In this document: positions 1 through 11,705 of the stretch, piece by piece | How positions within the stretch are numbered: the first letter of the stretch is position 1 | Layout of the letters: the number at the start of each line of letters is the position of its first letter | Origin: Hypomyces perniciosus | Lineage: Eukaryota; Ascomycota; Sordariomycetes; Hypocreales; Hypocreaceae | NCBI GenBank assembly: GCA_008477525.1 | Contig: SPDT01000007.1 | Span: 2,108,001 to 2,172,000, forward strand | DNA length: 64,000 nucleotides | Direction: 5' to 3' | Position numbers and translations under genes: made by a program | The notes under the pieces: generated by a model | Seen by the model: the letters and a program-made list of their open reading frames with translations, nothing else | The model's database searches: none | Told to the model about the DNA's origin: nothing

Positions 1-3000
1 ATGAATACAGGCTTTGCGTTGCCATTTTACGTGAGGGCAATACAATGAAGTGGATAGTATAATGTGGGTGTTGATTGAGATGTTGCTGCCTGTTCGGGAC
101 CCCATAATGAATAACGCAACTTAGTGCATGGGTTAAATACATAAGCAAGTCTGGTGTTGGGTTAGCAGCAAGTGTACTCAATACGAAGTACTTACAACAG
201 ACAGCGACGTTGGTATGAGGGAAAGATTAAACTTGTAGAGCGTCTAGTCCCCAATGTGTTGAGTCAATGGATCGTCTCTCAGGCCGCTTCAATTAGTGAA
301 TTGTTCGAAGTGTATTTGCAATTGTTACAGGGTGTCATCATCTGCCGAATATTCCGAATTTAGTCATTTCATCTCACACATTAAAGAGAAGGAACTCTCG
401 AATTTGTTTAAATTCAGCTAGAGAACTTGTCGATTCAGCAATTAGGTTTGAGACCATAGTCACAATCAACAATGAAGTGGAAGTCTAGGAAGCAGTAAAC
501 CCATCAGGGCCAGGATGTGTCCAGAAAACTGCGGCAGTGATAACGACAACCAACCTGGGCTGATTGGAGATGTAGGCTGTAATTGGACTTCCACCTCACA
601 GATCGGTGATGGTTTTATATGATATGCTTATACAGAGAGCCGGAAATCTGGGAAACACCCATCAACGATGTGAATCAATGGCCTCTCCATATATCCCCCA
701 TGGACACATGCTGAACTTACCAGCACGCTCTCTACTTCAGGGAATCCATTCAACATGGTGGAGACGAGCCGCCATGGGCTATTTAGTGGAGGATACATGA
801 TGGACTGTGAAGATATCTTATTAAAGTACAACGCCAAATGTTTAGCCCATAGGGCCTGGGATAATGCGAGATGGGAATTAAGACATACCGACCATTTCCA
901 TCTGACTTCCGGCAAAAGCTGCACTCAACATCACTCGAATCATTGTAGTAGTGTTGGGGGAAAAGATGGGGTAATTTATCTTCCTTATTAATTAGAGTCG
1001 CTGATAATGATCCATGGCTGAACAACGTTCAAATGAGTACATGTAACAATATATGTGCTCCCAGACAATAGGCCAGCTCGGTGCCCAGCTGGCATGAGGC
1101 TCTGAGACCATACCCTGGGACTGAAGCCAATAGAGGAAACGGCGGAACGCCTCAAGGGAAGAGTTTCCCTAGCGTCTCTTGATACTCAGTATTTTCAACT
1201 TATACACAAATACCCATGATGGTACACGCAGCTGTCACTCTTGAGGCTGACACTTTGTTAAGCCCCAGTTCATTATGTCCTCGAGTATTAGCGTGTTGTA
1301 TGTTCGGGCTAAATCCATGCCGACATCACCGCGTATCAAGGACCTCCAACTGTGCACAACAATGGATTATAGAGGAATTTATAGGTAAATGAGCGAAAAC
1401 ACAAAGGTCTTCGAAGTGTCCGGTTTCTTTCATCTAGTCGAGAGTGGAATAAATGGATCTGACCTTCGCCGTATGCCGAACAAGGCTGCCCCGCAAGTAA
1501 CCATATGAAGGCAGCGGATAATAGTCGATCGATCACACTAAATATATTTCCATGATCCTCACTGTATAGACATCATTTGCCATGCTATCTACTACTTCCT
1601 AGATCAACAATGGAACGGTACACATAATCCAAGGCGGTCATAGCAAAGACATTGGATCACAGTTACCTAGATGCGTTACGACAGTCTACATAGTGCAATT
1701 CATATTACGCCAAATGTCTACCAGTCCAGCGCCACAACCGGGGATATCGGGGCGTTCGCGGCGATGGCGTATGAGTGTCGGATTTTTGAGGAGGCTAAAA
1801 TAAAGAGTGAACAGCGAACCATCGGATCCGCGCGCCGTTTGTGGGGTTTGGGAAATATGCCTACGAGTAGCCTACAACAATTCTTTCACACGTCTGAACT
1901 CCGTACGAATGAGCAGTAAGGATTCAAGTAGCTACTAATAAAGTTGACGCCGCCCAGCTTAGTTATAGTCACCTGGGCATGCGCTAGATTCTTCAAGTCA
2001 AGTCAAGCATGAGCTCGAGATCAAGTCAACGCAAGTTCCGACGGTCACACCAGCATGACAACTATTGCTGAACTATTATTTGCTGTATTTTTTTTTACCC
2101 CAACTAGGGCAGCACAATCCCTGCGGTACGAACGCCTTGTCTCAGCCCAACCAAAGTACTAGCAACACGAACAGCAAAAGACTTGCCCAGGGATCATATT
2201 CACTCACAGTGCAGAGAGTGAAGGGTGAGCTATTCGACGCACCCCTGAATATAGGGAATGGGAATCAGTGACCTAAGCCACATGGGTCATGGAGAACACG
2301 AAGGCCTCCAAGGGGCGGGCTGCGCTGTCGTCAGCGTATCATTGCAGGATCAATTGTCTGACAACCTCAACTGGAATACTATAGAGCAGCTGTGGCCAAA
2401 TGTTGGTTCTAGCAGGTCTGGTCGTTTGTGGCACAATACTGGGGGGAGGGGGATTTCATCACTCGAGGACTCCATAGTTCGCATTCGTTCTCCAGGAGCT
2501 CGTGTGATGGTACTCGGAAAATATCGCAGCACTTGATGCGAACTACGAGTACTATGAGCAGGTGTTTTTTCCATAATATCAGGCGGATTACGACTAGGTG
2601 TCAAGAATAGAAAGCGATTATATTCGTGTGATCGTCAGCCACGCTGACACAATTCCATTCAAGGCTGAGCCCTGACAGTTAGGCGCGGCCACCTTTTGAT
2701 CCGTCAACCGGAACCGCTCCTCCCTTGAACTAGGAACGGTGCTCGTCGTATATGCCACAATATCAATCTATATCCCTGGCGGCAATTTAGGCTTTCAAGA
2801 TAAAGATCCGGGTCCTTCTCGGCATTGTTTGCCCTCTTCCCGAATCATAGTCAGCGTCAACGGCGAGGGCCAAGCCAAATACATACTACTCCGTACTACC
2901 TATAGGTAGTGTTCGATACGTCGCCACGCTCATACGTTGTTATCACCGAAAGGGTGTGACCAACAAAGGCCGATCGATTGATTACTATCGCATACGTATC

Positions 3001-4213
3001 CAGGCCCCTGAGAATGCTGCCGAGAGCGGACCGTTAACCCAATGAGATGTGACATTATGAAGCTTGAAGGTGTGGCGCTTGCTTAACAGTGCGGCTGAAT
3101 TCCGTCTATCCAAGAACCAGTGCGGCGGCACCCTATGGCCCTAGTCTTCATGACAGTCCAAGGCGAAGAGTCTTGTGGAGCTCTCATAACCTCCGAAAGA
3201 TCGGGGTTAATGCTTCATGATATATCTTTGTCAACTTGCTCGGTCTGACGCCAAGCATTTATAACAGTTCAAATCAAACCTCAAGGTACAATTCCCGACT
3301 AGGACCATGAATCCGATTGCGATTGCCGGGTGCAAAACGGGCTGCAGCCGCCTGCATGTGCATGAGTCAAGCCGCGTCGGCATGGGAGCCAAGGCGGAAC
3401 TAGCCTGCAAACGGTCGATATTGTCGGCACCTTTGAAGCCTGTCATGAGCTGATTCATGCTTGGTTCGTCCTAGTAGCACTTCGTAGTAGGCTGTCGCTT
3501 TTGGGGGCTGGTAAGGTGATTGCTGGTGACAGCTCACAATCCCTGAACAACCCTCACACTACGAAGCAGTACTACTTCGTACTCCGCAAGAACTTTCATG
3601 AACAAAGTACGGAGTAGCTGCTCGACATACATTGTCGATGAGATGAGGCACACACATAGCATGCCAACGGCCACTCGGCGTTGCCGACTTGGATGCTCCT
3701 TTGGGCTCACAATAGCGCCCACAGATCTACCAACCTAAGGTTCTGACATGACCTCATGGTTTCATTGGATGAGCAATAGTACTTCTATGCTTTTCGGAAT
3801 AGTAGGTGCGAATTTCGAGAACCATCTGCTACTCCTAGTCGTTGTCTCAGGGCGGTGGCTGACGAAAACTGAAAAATGAACCATGGCTGGTTTGCTTCAT
3901 CCTGGATGCCACACCCCCCAACAACACCCGTTTCCTAATACGGTCTAATACGGTCTAATACGAAGCATTCATACGGAGTACGCAAAGTTTGGCCAAAAAT
4001 AGCACGTGATTGGCCAGTCGAGCTAAGCAAGGCGTCGTCTAGAAGCGGCCTTGTCAGCGTCACTACAATTCGTTAACATCATGGCACTGCCTCGTCTTGC
4101 TGGTGTTTTCCATATATCACGTACTCAGGAGTGAACCGATACCATGGCCGTTCCAATCCGGGTGATAGAGAATTCCGCATAATTCATTCAACGTCCAAGA
4201 CGACAGTTTCGCA
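1..4213. other. Gene-poor leading region
   Basis: No reading frame here has convincing protein character, and I found no tRNA or rRNA signature. Base composition is mixed. The DNA carries several copies of the short motif TACGGAGTA/TACTTCGTA (for example near 2888, 3572, 3606 and 3970) and a small tandem repeat of CTAATACGGT at about 3934-3963. The last few hundred bases must hold the promoter of the regulator gene that starts at 4214. Confidence 0.6.
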
Positions 4214-6187
4214 ATGGCCAGCGAGGAGCCACCCGGATCTCTAGACCAGGAGGACGGCATCGTCCATGGCGGGGCCTGTACAACATGTCGTCGCAAGAAG
4301 CAGAAGTGCTCCCGCGAGGATCCTTGCCGCTCATGCGTGGCTAGCAACAGTGTTTGCATTTACGAAGAAGGCCAGCGCCGCGGCGCCAAACCGGGATATA
4401 TCGAGTCGCTGGTGAAGCGCATGGACACGCTTGAGGCCCTTGTGCTGGGACAATCGCTTCTCTTTGCGCCCAACCTGGCAAATGGAGCGGCCAGTCAAGC
4501 CAGTCTGGAAGAGAGTCTGCGTGCTGTTCGCCAGCAGCTGCTCAATCCGCGCAAACGACCTCGGCAGGGCTCATCGGGACAGTCGTCTGCGGCTTCGGCG
4601 CCTGCGCCTGTGATCAACTACAACAACAATAATATGAGTAACACTGTGGCCGATCAGTCTCCTATGGCGCGTGGATCAAACGCCGACCCTCAATTCCTCC
4701 CTCCGCCATCTATGCTTAGCGAGCTTGTCGACATTTACTTTGCCAAAATCCATCCCTGGATACCCATCCTTCACCAGACCAGCTTTCATGCCGGCATGCA
4801 ATCGGGCGACGCTCCGCCATCAGAAATCGTGCTGCAAGCCATCACGGCAGCAACCATCAAGTTCTACAATGTCGATCATCAGACCAAAGACTGGTATCAC
4901 TCGCGCTGCCACGATGCCGTCGTTTTAGCCTGCATGGATCGGTTCTCGGTGGAGAGCCTACAGGCATGCATCATACTTGCCTTCAACACAATTGGCAATG
5001 GCAGAGGTCCTAGAAGTTGGTCGATTGTGGCGTCGGCGACTCGAATAGTGGAGCAGCTCGGCCTTGCTGTCGAGGAAGAAAACGCTGTTGAGAACAAGCT
5101 GCTGAATAGGATCGGCTTTCTCCCACCAGCCAAGAACTGGACCGAGTCAGAGTCGCTGCGGAGGATCTTCTGGTGCATTTTCCTCATGGACCGGTTCTGC
5201 TCCGTCTCAACAGGCTGGAACACCAGTCTGACAAGTACGGATGTCAAGAGACGACTCCCTGTCGAAGGGTGTTTCTGGAGGGACCGGGTGGAAAAGAAAG
5301 GTCGATATTTCAACATCGCTAGTCACAGTGTTGACCCAGTGGATGAGACCGATGCCTTGGGAGGATTTGCTTATCTCATTGAGGCTACCGAATGCCTTTG
5401 CCGCGTCGCCACCTTTCTTCTACAAGAATCCGTCGACATCTCCACCAGCGATGGCCTCCGCCGGTGGTTTGAGAGGTTTCAAGCGCTAGATGCTATGCTT
5501 GTTAGATGGAAGACATTCCTACCAACGCGGTGGCAGGTCGCCGGCATCGATGCTACAGGCAAAATGGACGAAAACCTGACCTTGGCCCATATCACGCACA
5601 ACACCAGCGTCATCATGCTACATCAAAACATTGCCTACCCAGACGCCAAATTCCGACATCGACTGCCCTCCTTAAACGCAGCCAAGACTTGCGTTGTGGC
5701 AGCGGGAGAAATAGCCACGATTGCTGCCAAATTCATCTCTAACACCACCGTCGTCATTCCACCTACCTTTAGCTTCTGCATGTTCATCGCCGCGCGGGTG
5801 CTTCTCGCCGACTCGAAGCATTTTGGGACTCTTGTTGACCCCAATTTTGAAGCCCTGCTCCAAGGCCTTCGCGAAGCATCCAAACGGTGGAAAGCTGGAG
5901 GCATGTCCCTGTCCACGGAGAACTTGGCAGGGCAATTCGCCGACCGCATCAACGCCGCTTGGAGATCAGGTTCTCCGATCAATGTGCGTTCAGTTGCATT
6001 ACAAGAGGATGGAGCGCCGCCAATGTCATTTGCGAGCCCGCCGATGCCGGAGATCTTCAGAGCGAGCTCAGTCAACCCCCCATCGATTTACGATTTGGGT
6101 GCGGATGATGCTTACAGCATGCCGACAGTGGTCAACCTGGAGGCATTTGATCGCATTTTTACGTGGACAGACGAAATGATAGGATAA
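4214..6187 (+). CDS. Zn(II)2Cys6 fungal-type transcription factor
   Basis: Single-exon gene for a 657-residue nuclear regulator. The binuclear zinc cluster is complete at residues 22-48, with cysteines at 22, 25, 32, 38, 41 and 48 (C-x2-C-x6-C-x5-C-x2-C-x6-C) and a basic stretch RRKKQK between the second and third. A linker and short heptad-like segment (YIESLVKRMDTLEALV) follow, then an N/S/P-rich spacer. From about residue 165 there is a fungal-specific middle homology region (SELVDIYFAKIHPWIPILH). The start is the first ATG of the frame and has a good context (cgcaATGGCC). It lies beside a sugar transporter, an aldehyde dehydrogenase and a GH88 gene, so it is the natural candidate local regulator of those genes (inference). 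Family assignment is secure; target genes are unknown. Confidence 0.93.
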   Translation: MASEEPPGSLDQEDGIVHGGACTTCRRKKQKCSREDPCRSCVASNSVCIYEEGQRRGAKPGYIESLVKRMDTLEALVLGQSLLFAPNLANGAASQASLEESLRAVRQQLLNPRKRPRQGSSGQSSAASAPAPVINYNNNNMSNTVADQSPMARGSNADPQFLPPPSMLSELVDIYFAKIHPWIPILHQTSFHAGMQSGDAPPSEIVLQAITAATIKFYNVDHQTKDWYHSRCHDAVVLACMDRFSVESLQACIILAFNTIGNGRGPRSWSIVASATRIVEQLGLAVEEENAVENKLLNRIGFLPPAKNWTESESLRRIFWCIFLMDRFCSVSTGWNTSLTSTDVKRRLPVEGCFWRDRVEKKGRYFNIASHSVDPVDETDALGGFAYLIEATECLCRVATFLLQESVDISTSDGLRRWFERFQALDAMLVRWKTFLPTRWQVAGIDATGKMDENLTLAHITHNTSVIMLHQNIAYPDAKFRHRLPSLNAAKTCVVAAGEIATIAAKFISNTTVVIPPTFSFCMFIAARVLLADSKHFGTLVDPNFEALLQGLREASKRWKAGGMSLSTENLAGQFADRINAAWRSGSPINVRSVALQEDGAPPMSFASPPMPEIFRASSVNPPSIYDLGADDAYSMPTVVNLEAFDRIFTWTDEMIG

Positions 6188-6481
6188 TACGAATGTTTGA
6201 ATTGAATAATGTGTGTATCGATGGCGATTTGGCGCAATGGTTCGGAATACCTATGGGATACTGGAAAGGGGGGGCCTGAGGGCAAATATGTAGTTTCTAA
6301 CAGTTGAATGGATTGATTCATATTCACGCCCAAGTACGGAGCAGTGGTTGGATCTTGTGGTATCATTTCCTCTCATGAATTGAAGCTAATTAAGTACCAA
6401 GGTGTAAACACCAATTTCTGGGCGAGAAGTGAAATAACTATATAAGTATAAACTGTATGGGCAGCTGTCTTAAAGACAGGT

Positions 6482-8230
6482 TCATACCTCCTCGCTCGTG
6501 TCTCTGCCCAAAATGGTCCTCCTGACAACAGCCTCCGACCGCTTCTCCAGCGACTTCTTGACGGGGTTCGGGGCCTCAAAGACCTCGTTCATCTCCTCAA
6601 GAGTGCGGCCCTTGGTCTCAACAAAGAAGAAGTAGATGATGAAGAACTCAACCAAATCCCAAGCGATAAAAACCAGATAGTAGTAGTATCCGATCTGGGC
6701 AATGGCCACACCACTGGTGTACTGGCCCAAGATTGACGCAGCAGATCCGACAACCTGTCCAATGGCGGTTCCCTTGGCACGCGACTCGGTGGGGAGGGTC
6801 TCGGCGATGTAAAAGGGGAGGAGTGGCACGAGGCAGAAAGAGAAGATGACGCTGAAGAGGTAAATGAAGAAGATACCAGCGTAGCCGGCGGACTTGTTGG
6901 CGTCCACTACGGAAAGCTTCGTGCAGCCAGTGACGATGGCCAAGCAGAAGCACATACCAAGCACACCACTCATAAGGAACGGACGACGGCCGACCTTGTC
7001 AAGGAGTATGGCTCCGAAAATGGCCGCGAACCATGAAACGACAGGGTTGAGCGCGTTCATGAGCAGCTGGGTGTGTGGATCCTCGATACCAATCTGCTGG
7101 ACAATGACTGGGAAATAGTAGCTGACGAGGGCATTGCCAGAGTACTGTCCGAACCAGGCCATGCCGACGACGCAAATCATACGACGGCGAGCAGAGTGCG
7201 TGTTGAACAGATCCCGGTAGTCCCACCAGCGCTTATCTGAGCCCTCGGTGTTGATGCGGGCGTCCATTTCAGCCATCTGCAAACGGACAAAGGGGTTGTC
7301 CCGAGAGCCTTCACCGTGAAGCTCCGCAAGAACATTCTCAGCCTCCTCGCGACGACCATGGGCAACGAGCCAGCGAGGAGTCTCGGGGCAGAACAAGATA
7401 CCGGCGCCCACAACACCGGAGCTGACCATCTGAAGCCAGAGTGGGATGCGGAAAGACCCATCGCCGCTGAGGAAAGCCGTGCCGTATGTGACCCAACTGG
7501 CGATGATGGATCCAACGAAGTAGTTGGTCTGCATAAGACCGGAGAGAGGGCCTCGCCAGTGTGGGTGAGCCATTTCGGCGACGAAGGTCGGGGCAGAGAC
7601 GTTGATGAAGCCTTGGCCGAAACCGCAAAGGAAACGACCGCCAAGGAACATGCCCTGGGAGATGGCAGGGGCCTGGATGCATGTTCCAATGATGACGAAG
7701 ATGCATCCAGTGAAGATTCCCCATCGTCGGCCGAAGTTATCGTTGATGGGACCAGCGAAGGGCAGAGCGCAGAGACTGCCGATGTTGAAGATGGCAAACA
7801 CCAATCCGGTGGCGGAACCAGCTGACTCTCTGATATCGCAATTGAGTTAGAAAAATTGCAAAATGGTTGCATTGGATATTGTTTTTTCACTTACAGTCCA
7901 AAGAAGTTTTGATATTGTGGCTGTTGGATACATATCAGTAATCATGTCTTACAGGGGGAGAGAGTTTCGGTCTTATCGTACCATTGCATTAATGGCACCC
8001 ATGAGAGAGCCATCGTAACCTTGCAGAACAATGCAAAGATAACCGAGCAGTAGAATGCCATACAGTTTGAACATGCGCCTGGTCCAGAGTTGCGGCTCGG
8101 CCTCCTCTGCCAGATGCGAGATATCGATCGCCGCAGCAACGTGGGACTTCTCATTGCTGTCGGTACGCTCAGCTTTCTCCGTATGGAGGCCAGCGTCCGC
8201 CATCTTTTCGTTGTCTGAATGGGTAGACAT
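6482..8230 (-). CDS. MFS sugar (hexose/lactose-permease type) transporter
   Basis: Three-exon gene, exons 7982-8230, 7895-7920 and 6482-7829, joined in frame to give about 540 residues, the usual size for fungal sugar porters. The introns are gtacga...caacag and gtaagt...atcag. Sugar-porter signatures are present: [13 protein letters not shown] in the first membrane segment, FGRRWG, the PETPRWL motif after the sixth helix, [16 protein letters not shown], and [11 protein letters not shown] at the C-terminus. About twelve hydrophobic segments fit a plasma-membrane proton symporter. A second in-frame ATG lies three codons upstream at 8239. It is divergent from the aldehyde dehydrogenase at 8969 and tail-to-tail with the zinc-cluster regulator. 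The substrate cannot be read from sequence; a mono- or disaccharide or uronate linked to the neighbouring GH88 enzyme is an inference. Confidence 0.92.
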
Positions 8231-8968
8231 TTTCCCCATCGATGAAGAGAAAATGCTCGGTAGGTGAATTTGTCTGTTGGATTGGCGATACACACACAAT
8301 AAGAAGGGAAAACGAGGTTGCAACGAAGGTGGTCTTATATTAATAGAGTTGAAGCTAAGTAACAGTACGACTCACGCTCACTCAACACGGCACCTGTGCA
8401 GGGATGAGCTCCCCTCAGCAGGGCAACTAAAATGATGTGTCTTGTACATGCATCAGCGCCTAGATTCCCATGGGGGCCTCCACCAGACGCAGCCGGGTCC
8501 GGGGTGTCTACTAGAATGTGACTAGTAATCCCGGTGCATGCCATTGAGTAAGACGCCACCCTTCTGCAGCCGAAATATGTCCATGAGGCGTCAGGTTAGT
8601 GACCCAAAGCCGGAGGAGGGCGAAACGCCCGGCCCGGCTCCGGGACACCCTACCCCCTCGGCTTCGGGGCTGTCGAGACTGAGATCCTCTCCGATCATTG
8701 ACCGGACTATTTGAATGTTTCGGCCAATAATTGGTAATGCTTTCGTTCATTATTAATTCGATTTTGGGAAACTCAGTATATAAGTGCGATTTGGTAGCGT
8801 AAACGATTTGTGTCGACAAAGGCCCCAAGCTCCCCCTCCATTTGCATAGCTCCCCGCACCTCGTCTCTCTATACTATTTCATTACTCCAACTCATACGCC
8901 CGCAGAGGCACATCTTCCAACCAACAGTGGTTCTGTCTTCTGGTTCAGATCAATACTCAACCATCACA
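8231..8968. promoter_or_regulatory. Divergent promoter between MFS transporter and aldehyde dehydrogenase
   Basis: About 740 bases separate the two divergent start codons. A TATA box (TATATAAG, 8777-8784) sits about 185 bases upstream of the dehydrogenase ATG. A GC-rich patch at about 8606-8665 contains CGGAGG-type and CCCCTC elements resembling CreA (SYGGRG) sites, and another CCGGGG lies near 8490. A CCAAT box is seen in the cggCCAATAATTGG segment near 8722. This suggests carbon-regulated co-expression, but binding is untested. Confidence 0.5.
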
Positions 8969-10405
8969 ATGGCCTCCTTCGAGACCAGACTCTTCATCGG
9001 TGGCGAATTCGTTCCTGGCAAGGCTGGCAAGACCTTTCCCGTCTTCAACCCTGCCACTGAGGAAAAGATCGCAGATGTTCATGAGGCAGACGCTGAGGAT
9101 GTCGAGCTCGCCTTTGCGGCAGCCGAAAAGGCATTTCCCGCATGGCGAGACCTCTCAGCCTCTGACCGCATTGCCAAGTGCTTGAAGCTGGCAGATCTCA
9201 TTGAGCGAGATCAGAATGAGATTGCAAACCTAGAAGCACAGAACATGGGAATGCCGATTTCTTCATATCTTCCGTCCGTCAGAGGATCCGTGGGTGGTAT
9301 CAAGCACACTGTGGGCCTGGCCCATGACATCCACGGAGAGACCAGCCTCAACACCCCCGGGTTTGTCAACTTCACTCTACGACAGCCATATGGTGTTTGT
9401 GCTGCCATCATTCCCTGGAACGTGCCGATTGTCATGTGGTGCGGCAAGGTGATTCCCTGCGTCGTGGCCGGCAACACAATCATCGTCAAGTCATCCGAAA
9501 AAGCCCCTCTTACATCCCTCAAGCTGGCAGCTCTGGCCGCCGAAGCTGGTTTCCCCCCGGGTGTCATCAACATCATCTCTGGCTTTGGGCCTACTACCGG
9601 CATGGCACTATCTAGCCATATGGGCATCCGCAAGATCTCCTTCACTGGCTCCACTCGAGCCGGTAAGTTGATCCTCGAAGCTGCTGGCAGAAGCAACATG
9701 AAGCGAGTGTGTGTGGAGACTGGCGGCAAGAACCCAGCCGTCATCTTTGATGATGCAGACTTGGAAAAGGCCGCAGATGGTGCTGCAGCTAGCATGCGAT
9801 TCAACTCGGGCCAGATTTGCGTGTCCAACTCGCGCGTATATGTCCAAAAGGGCGTCTTTGAGAAATTCTTGGACATTTTCAGCAAGAAGTTTGCTGATGT
9901 CAAGCTCGGTAGCCCCTTGGATGAGGAGACAAACTTTGGTCCCCAAGTTGACAAGTTCCAATTCGATTATGTCATGGGCTTAATTGAAGAGGCCAAGACG
10001 CAAGGGGCAAACTTGGTGACGGGAGGTGCTCGAGCAACGGAAAAGGGCTACTACATCCAGCCTACCATCTTTGCCCGTGTCCCCGCCCAAGCCAACATTC
10101 TCTCCACCGAAGTTTTTGGCCCGGTTGTTGTAGTTCAGCCGTTTGAGACGGAGGAAGAGGTCATTGCAGAATGCAACAACACTAGCTACGGTCTTCACGC
10201 CACCGTTTTCACCAGGGATATTTCGCGAGCTTACAGGGTAGTCAAGGCCTTCGAGGCCGGTATGGTCACTATCAACTGCAGCAGTGAAGTTGGACCATAT
10301 GACATGCCTTTTGGAGGTTGGAAACAGTCTGGCACTGGCAGGGAAAACGCTAAAATGGGTCTTGAATCGTATTATGAGGTCAAGTCTGTAACTCTCAAGC
10401 TGTAG
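8969..10405 (+). CDS. NAD(P)-dependent aldehyde dehydrogenase
   Basis: Intronless gene for a 478-residue ALDH-superfamily enzyme oxidising aldehydes to carboxylates. The frame is open further upstream, but the first ATG is 8969 (cacaATGGCC), downstream of the TATA box. Catalytic residues are visible: the general base Glu250 in VETGGKNP and the nucleophile Cys284 in NSGQICVSNSR. The cofactor-fold segment IIPWNVPIVMW and FTGSTRAGK, and the C-terminal PFGGWKQSGTGREN, are also present. No targeting signal is evident after the chosen start, so it is probably cytosolic. Its position between a sugar transporter and a GH88 hydrolase suggests oxidation of a sugar-derived aldehyde, but substrate specificity cannot be assigned. 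Confidence 0.93.
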   Translation: MASFETRLFIGGEFVPGKAGKTFPVFNPATEEKIADVHEADAEDVELAFAAAEKAFPAWRDLSASDRIAKCLKLADLIERDQNEIANLEAQNMGMPISSYLPSVRGSVGGIKHTVGLAHDIHGETSLNTPGFVNFTLRQPYGVCAAIIPWNVPIVMWCGKVIPCVVAGNTIIVKSSEKAPLTSLKLAALAAEAGFPPGVINIISGFGPTTGMALSSHMGIRKISFTGSTRAGKLILEAAGRSNMKRVCVETGGKNPAVIFDDADLEKAADGAAASMRFNSGQICVSNSRVYVQKGVFEKFLDIFSKKFADVKLGSPLDEETNFGPQVDKFQFDYVMGLIEEAKTQGANLVTGGARATEKGYYIQPTIFARVPAQANILSTEVFGPVVVVQPFETEEEVIAECNNTSYGLHATVFTRDISRAYRVVKAFEAGMVTINCSSEVGPYDMPFGGWKQSGTGRENAKMGLESYYEVKSVTLKL

Positions 10406-11705
10406 GTGACTAGATAGAACACTATTGTAATAATATGCCGAGTATTCCGTACCAAAAAGCCTCCACCAGACAGACAGCTTAAGCTTAGAAGGGTATGCGC
10501 CATCATGGAGATCTTACCACGTGGGAGATTTACAAAATTTCTTACCGAGCTAAGAAACGATCTTGCATTAAGTCGTCCACCCTTCCTCTTAACGGTCATT
10601 CTCGTTACGGGTTATTGGGTTCTGGCCTCATGTTCAGGGGTCACTGGGCATGGGATACAGCAGATGGTGCTATTACTACTTACTCCCTAAGCTCAAGCTT
10701 TCTTCTTTTGGATTTCCCGAGACTATCCATGTCTACTAGTAACGCAAAGCCTTCGGGTCCCGAGAATCTGGTAAAGTGCTCGCAGGGTTGCTCATCCTGA
10801 ACTCCGTCGTAATCCGCGGCCCAAGCTCCGGGCTTTTGGTTCCATCGTTTGAAGAAAATTCCTAACGTGGGTTCATGTGACGATGCCAAATTATTCCTTT
10901 TGTATTATTATATGTCGGCTGAAATATGCCGTTGAACGTTGGCCTGTAGCGTTTTGAAAATAGTCCGAGCGAAGAAGGGCTGATAATACTGCTTAAGGTA
11001 GTACTAGCTAGGATGACAAAAGGTCACGTTGAATACGACTTTACAATAGGTATTGTCCGATCTCGCTCGTATGCTTACTATTTCCCGCGTAAATAATGCC
11101 TGGCGCTAGTCAATTCGCTTGATCAGGTGCAGGAAGGTACTCGTAGCACGCATCTCGTATCAGATCATCACCATCAAGATGAAAGCCCCTGTGATCATCA
11201 CCAGCTTCATTTGTTTGGCTTCAAGAACTGAGCTCCCCACAGCAGCTCCCCGCATTTCGCGCTGCCCCGCGTTCCCCGCATGATTTCTCCATCAATCGTT
11301 CGGAGCCGGAGCAATAAGAACTGCCTCTAGTCTCTGTTGGTGGCTAATTTCACATGGGCCTATTAGGCTATGACGAGCTATTGATCAGAGATCAAATACG
11401 AGTAGTACTATAGCCCAGGTGGCGGCCACGGCGAATTCCCCGGCCCACCCCGAATCCATCGGTTTGTCATCAATGGGTCAATCACATTGTCTGCTCTGAT
11501 ACCGAGCCGGGGAATCCCACGGGCCTGCCGTATATTCATTATCCTCTCGTGTTTTCTGCCGTATACTGCTTTAGATACCTCATACTTGAATCTCTTTTGC
11601 CTGACCCCTGTTCTCTTTCTTCTCCAATATTTGTACGAGGTCCCATCGAGGAGAAGGAGACGAGCAGCATCATCTTTTCATCTATTAGCTGCTATTGTTG
11701 TCACA
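10406..11705. other. Intergenic region between ALDH and GH88 genes
   Basis: About 1.3 kb without a credible gene. It should contain the dehydrogenase 3' end and the GH88 promoter. A pyrimidine-rich stretch at about 11600-11700, just upstream of the GH88 start, is typical of fungal core promoters. I see no repeats or RNA genes. Confidence 0.5.

Noticed and set aside
7316..7825. Plus-strand 169-codon frame inside the MFS transporter
   Set aside because: Antisense shadow of a conserved membrane protein; no family character of its own.
9211..9954. Minus-strand 247-codon frame inside the aldehyde dehydrogenase
   Set aside because: Antisense shadow; the sense strand encodes all ALDH motifs.
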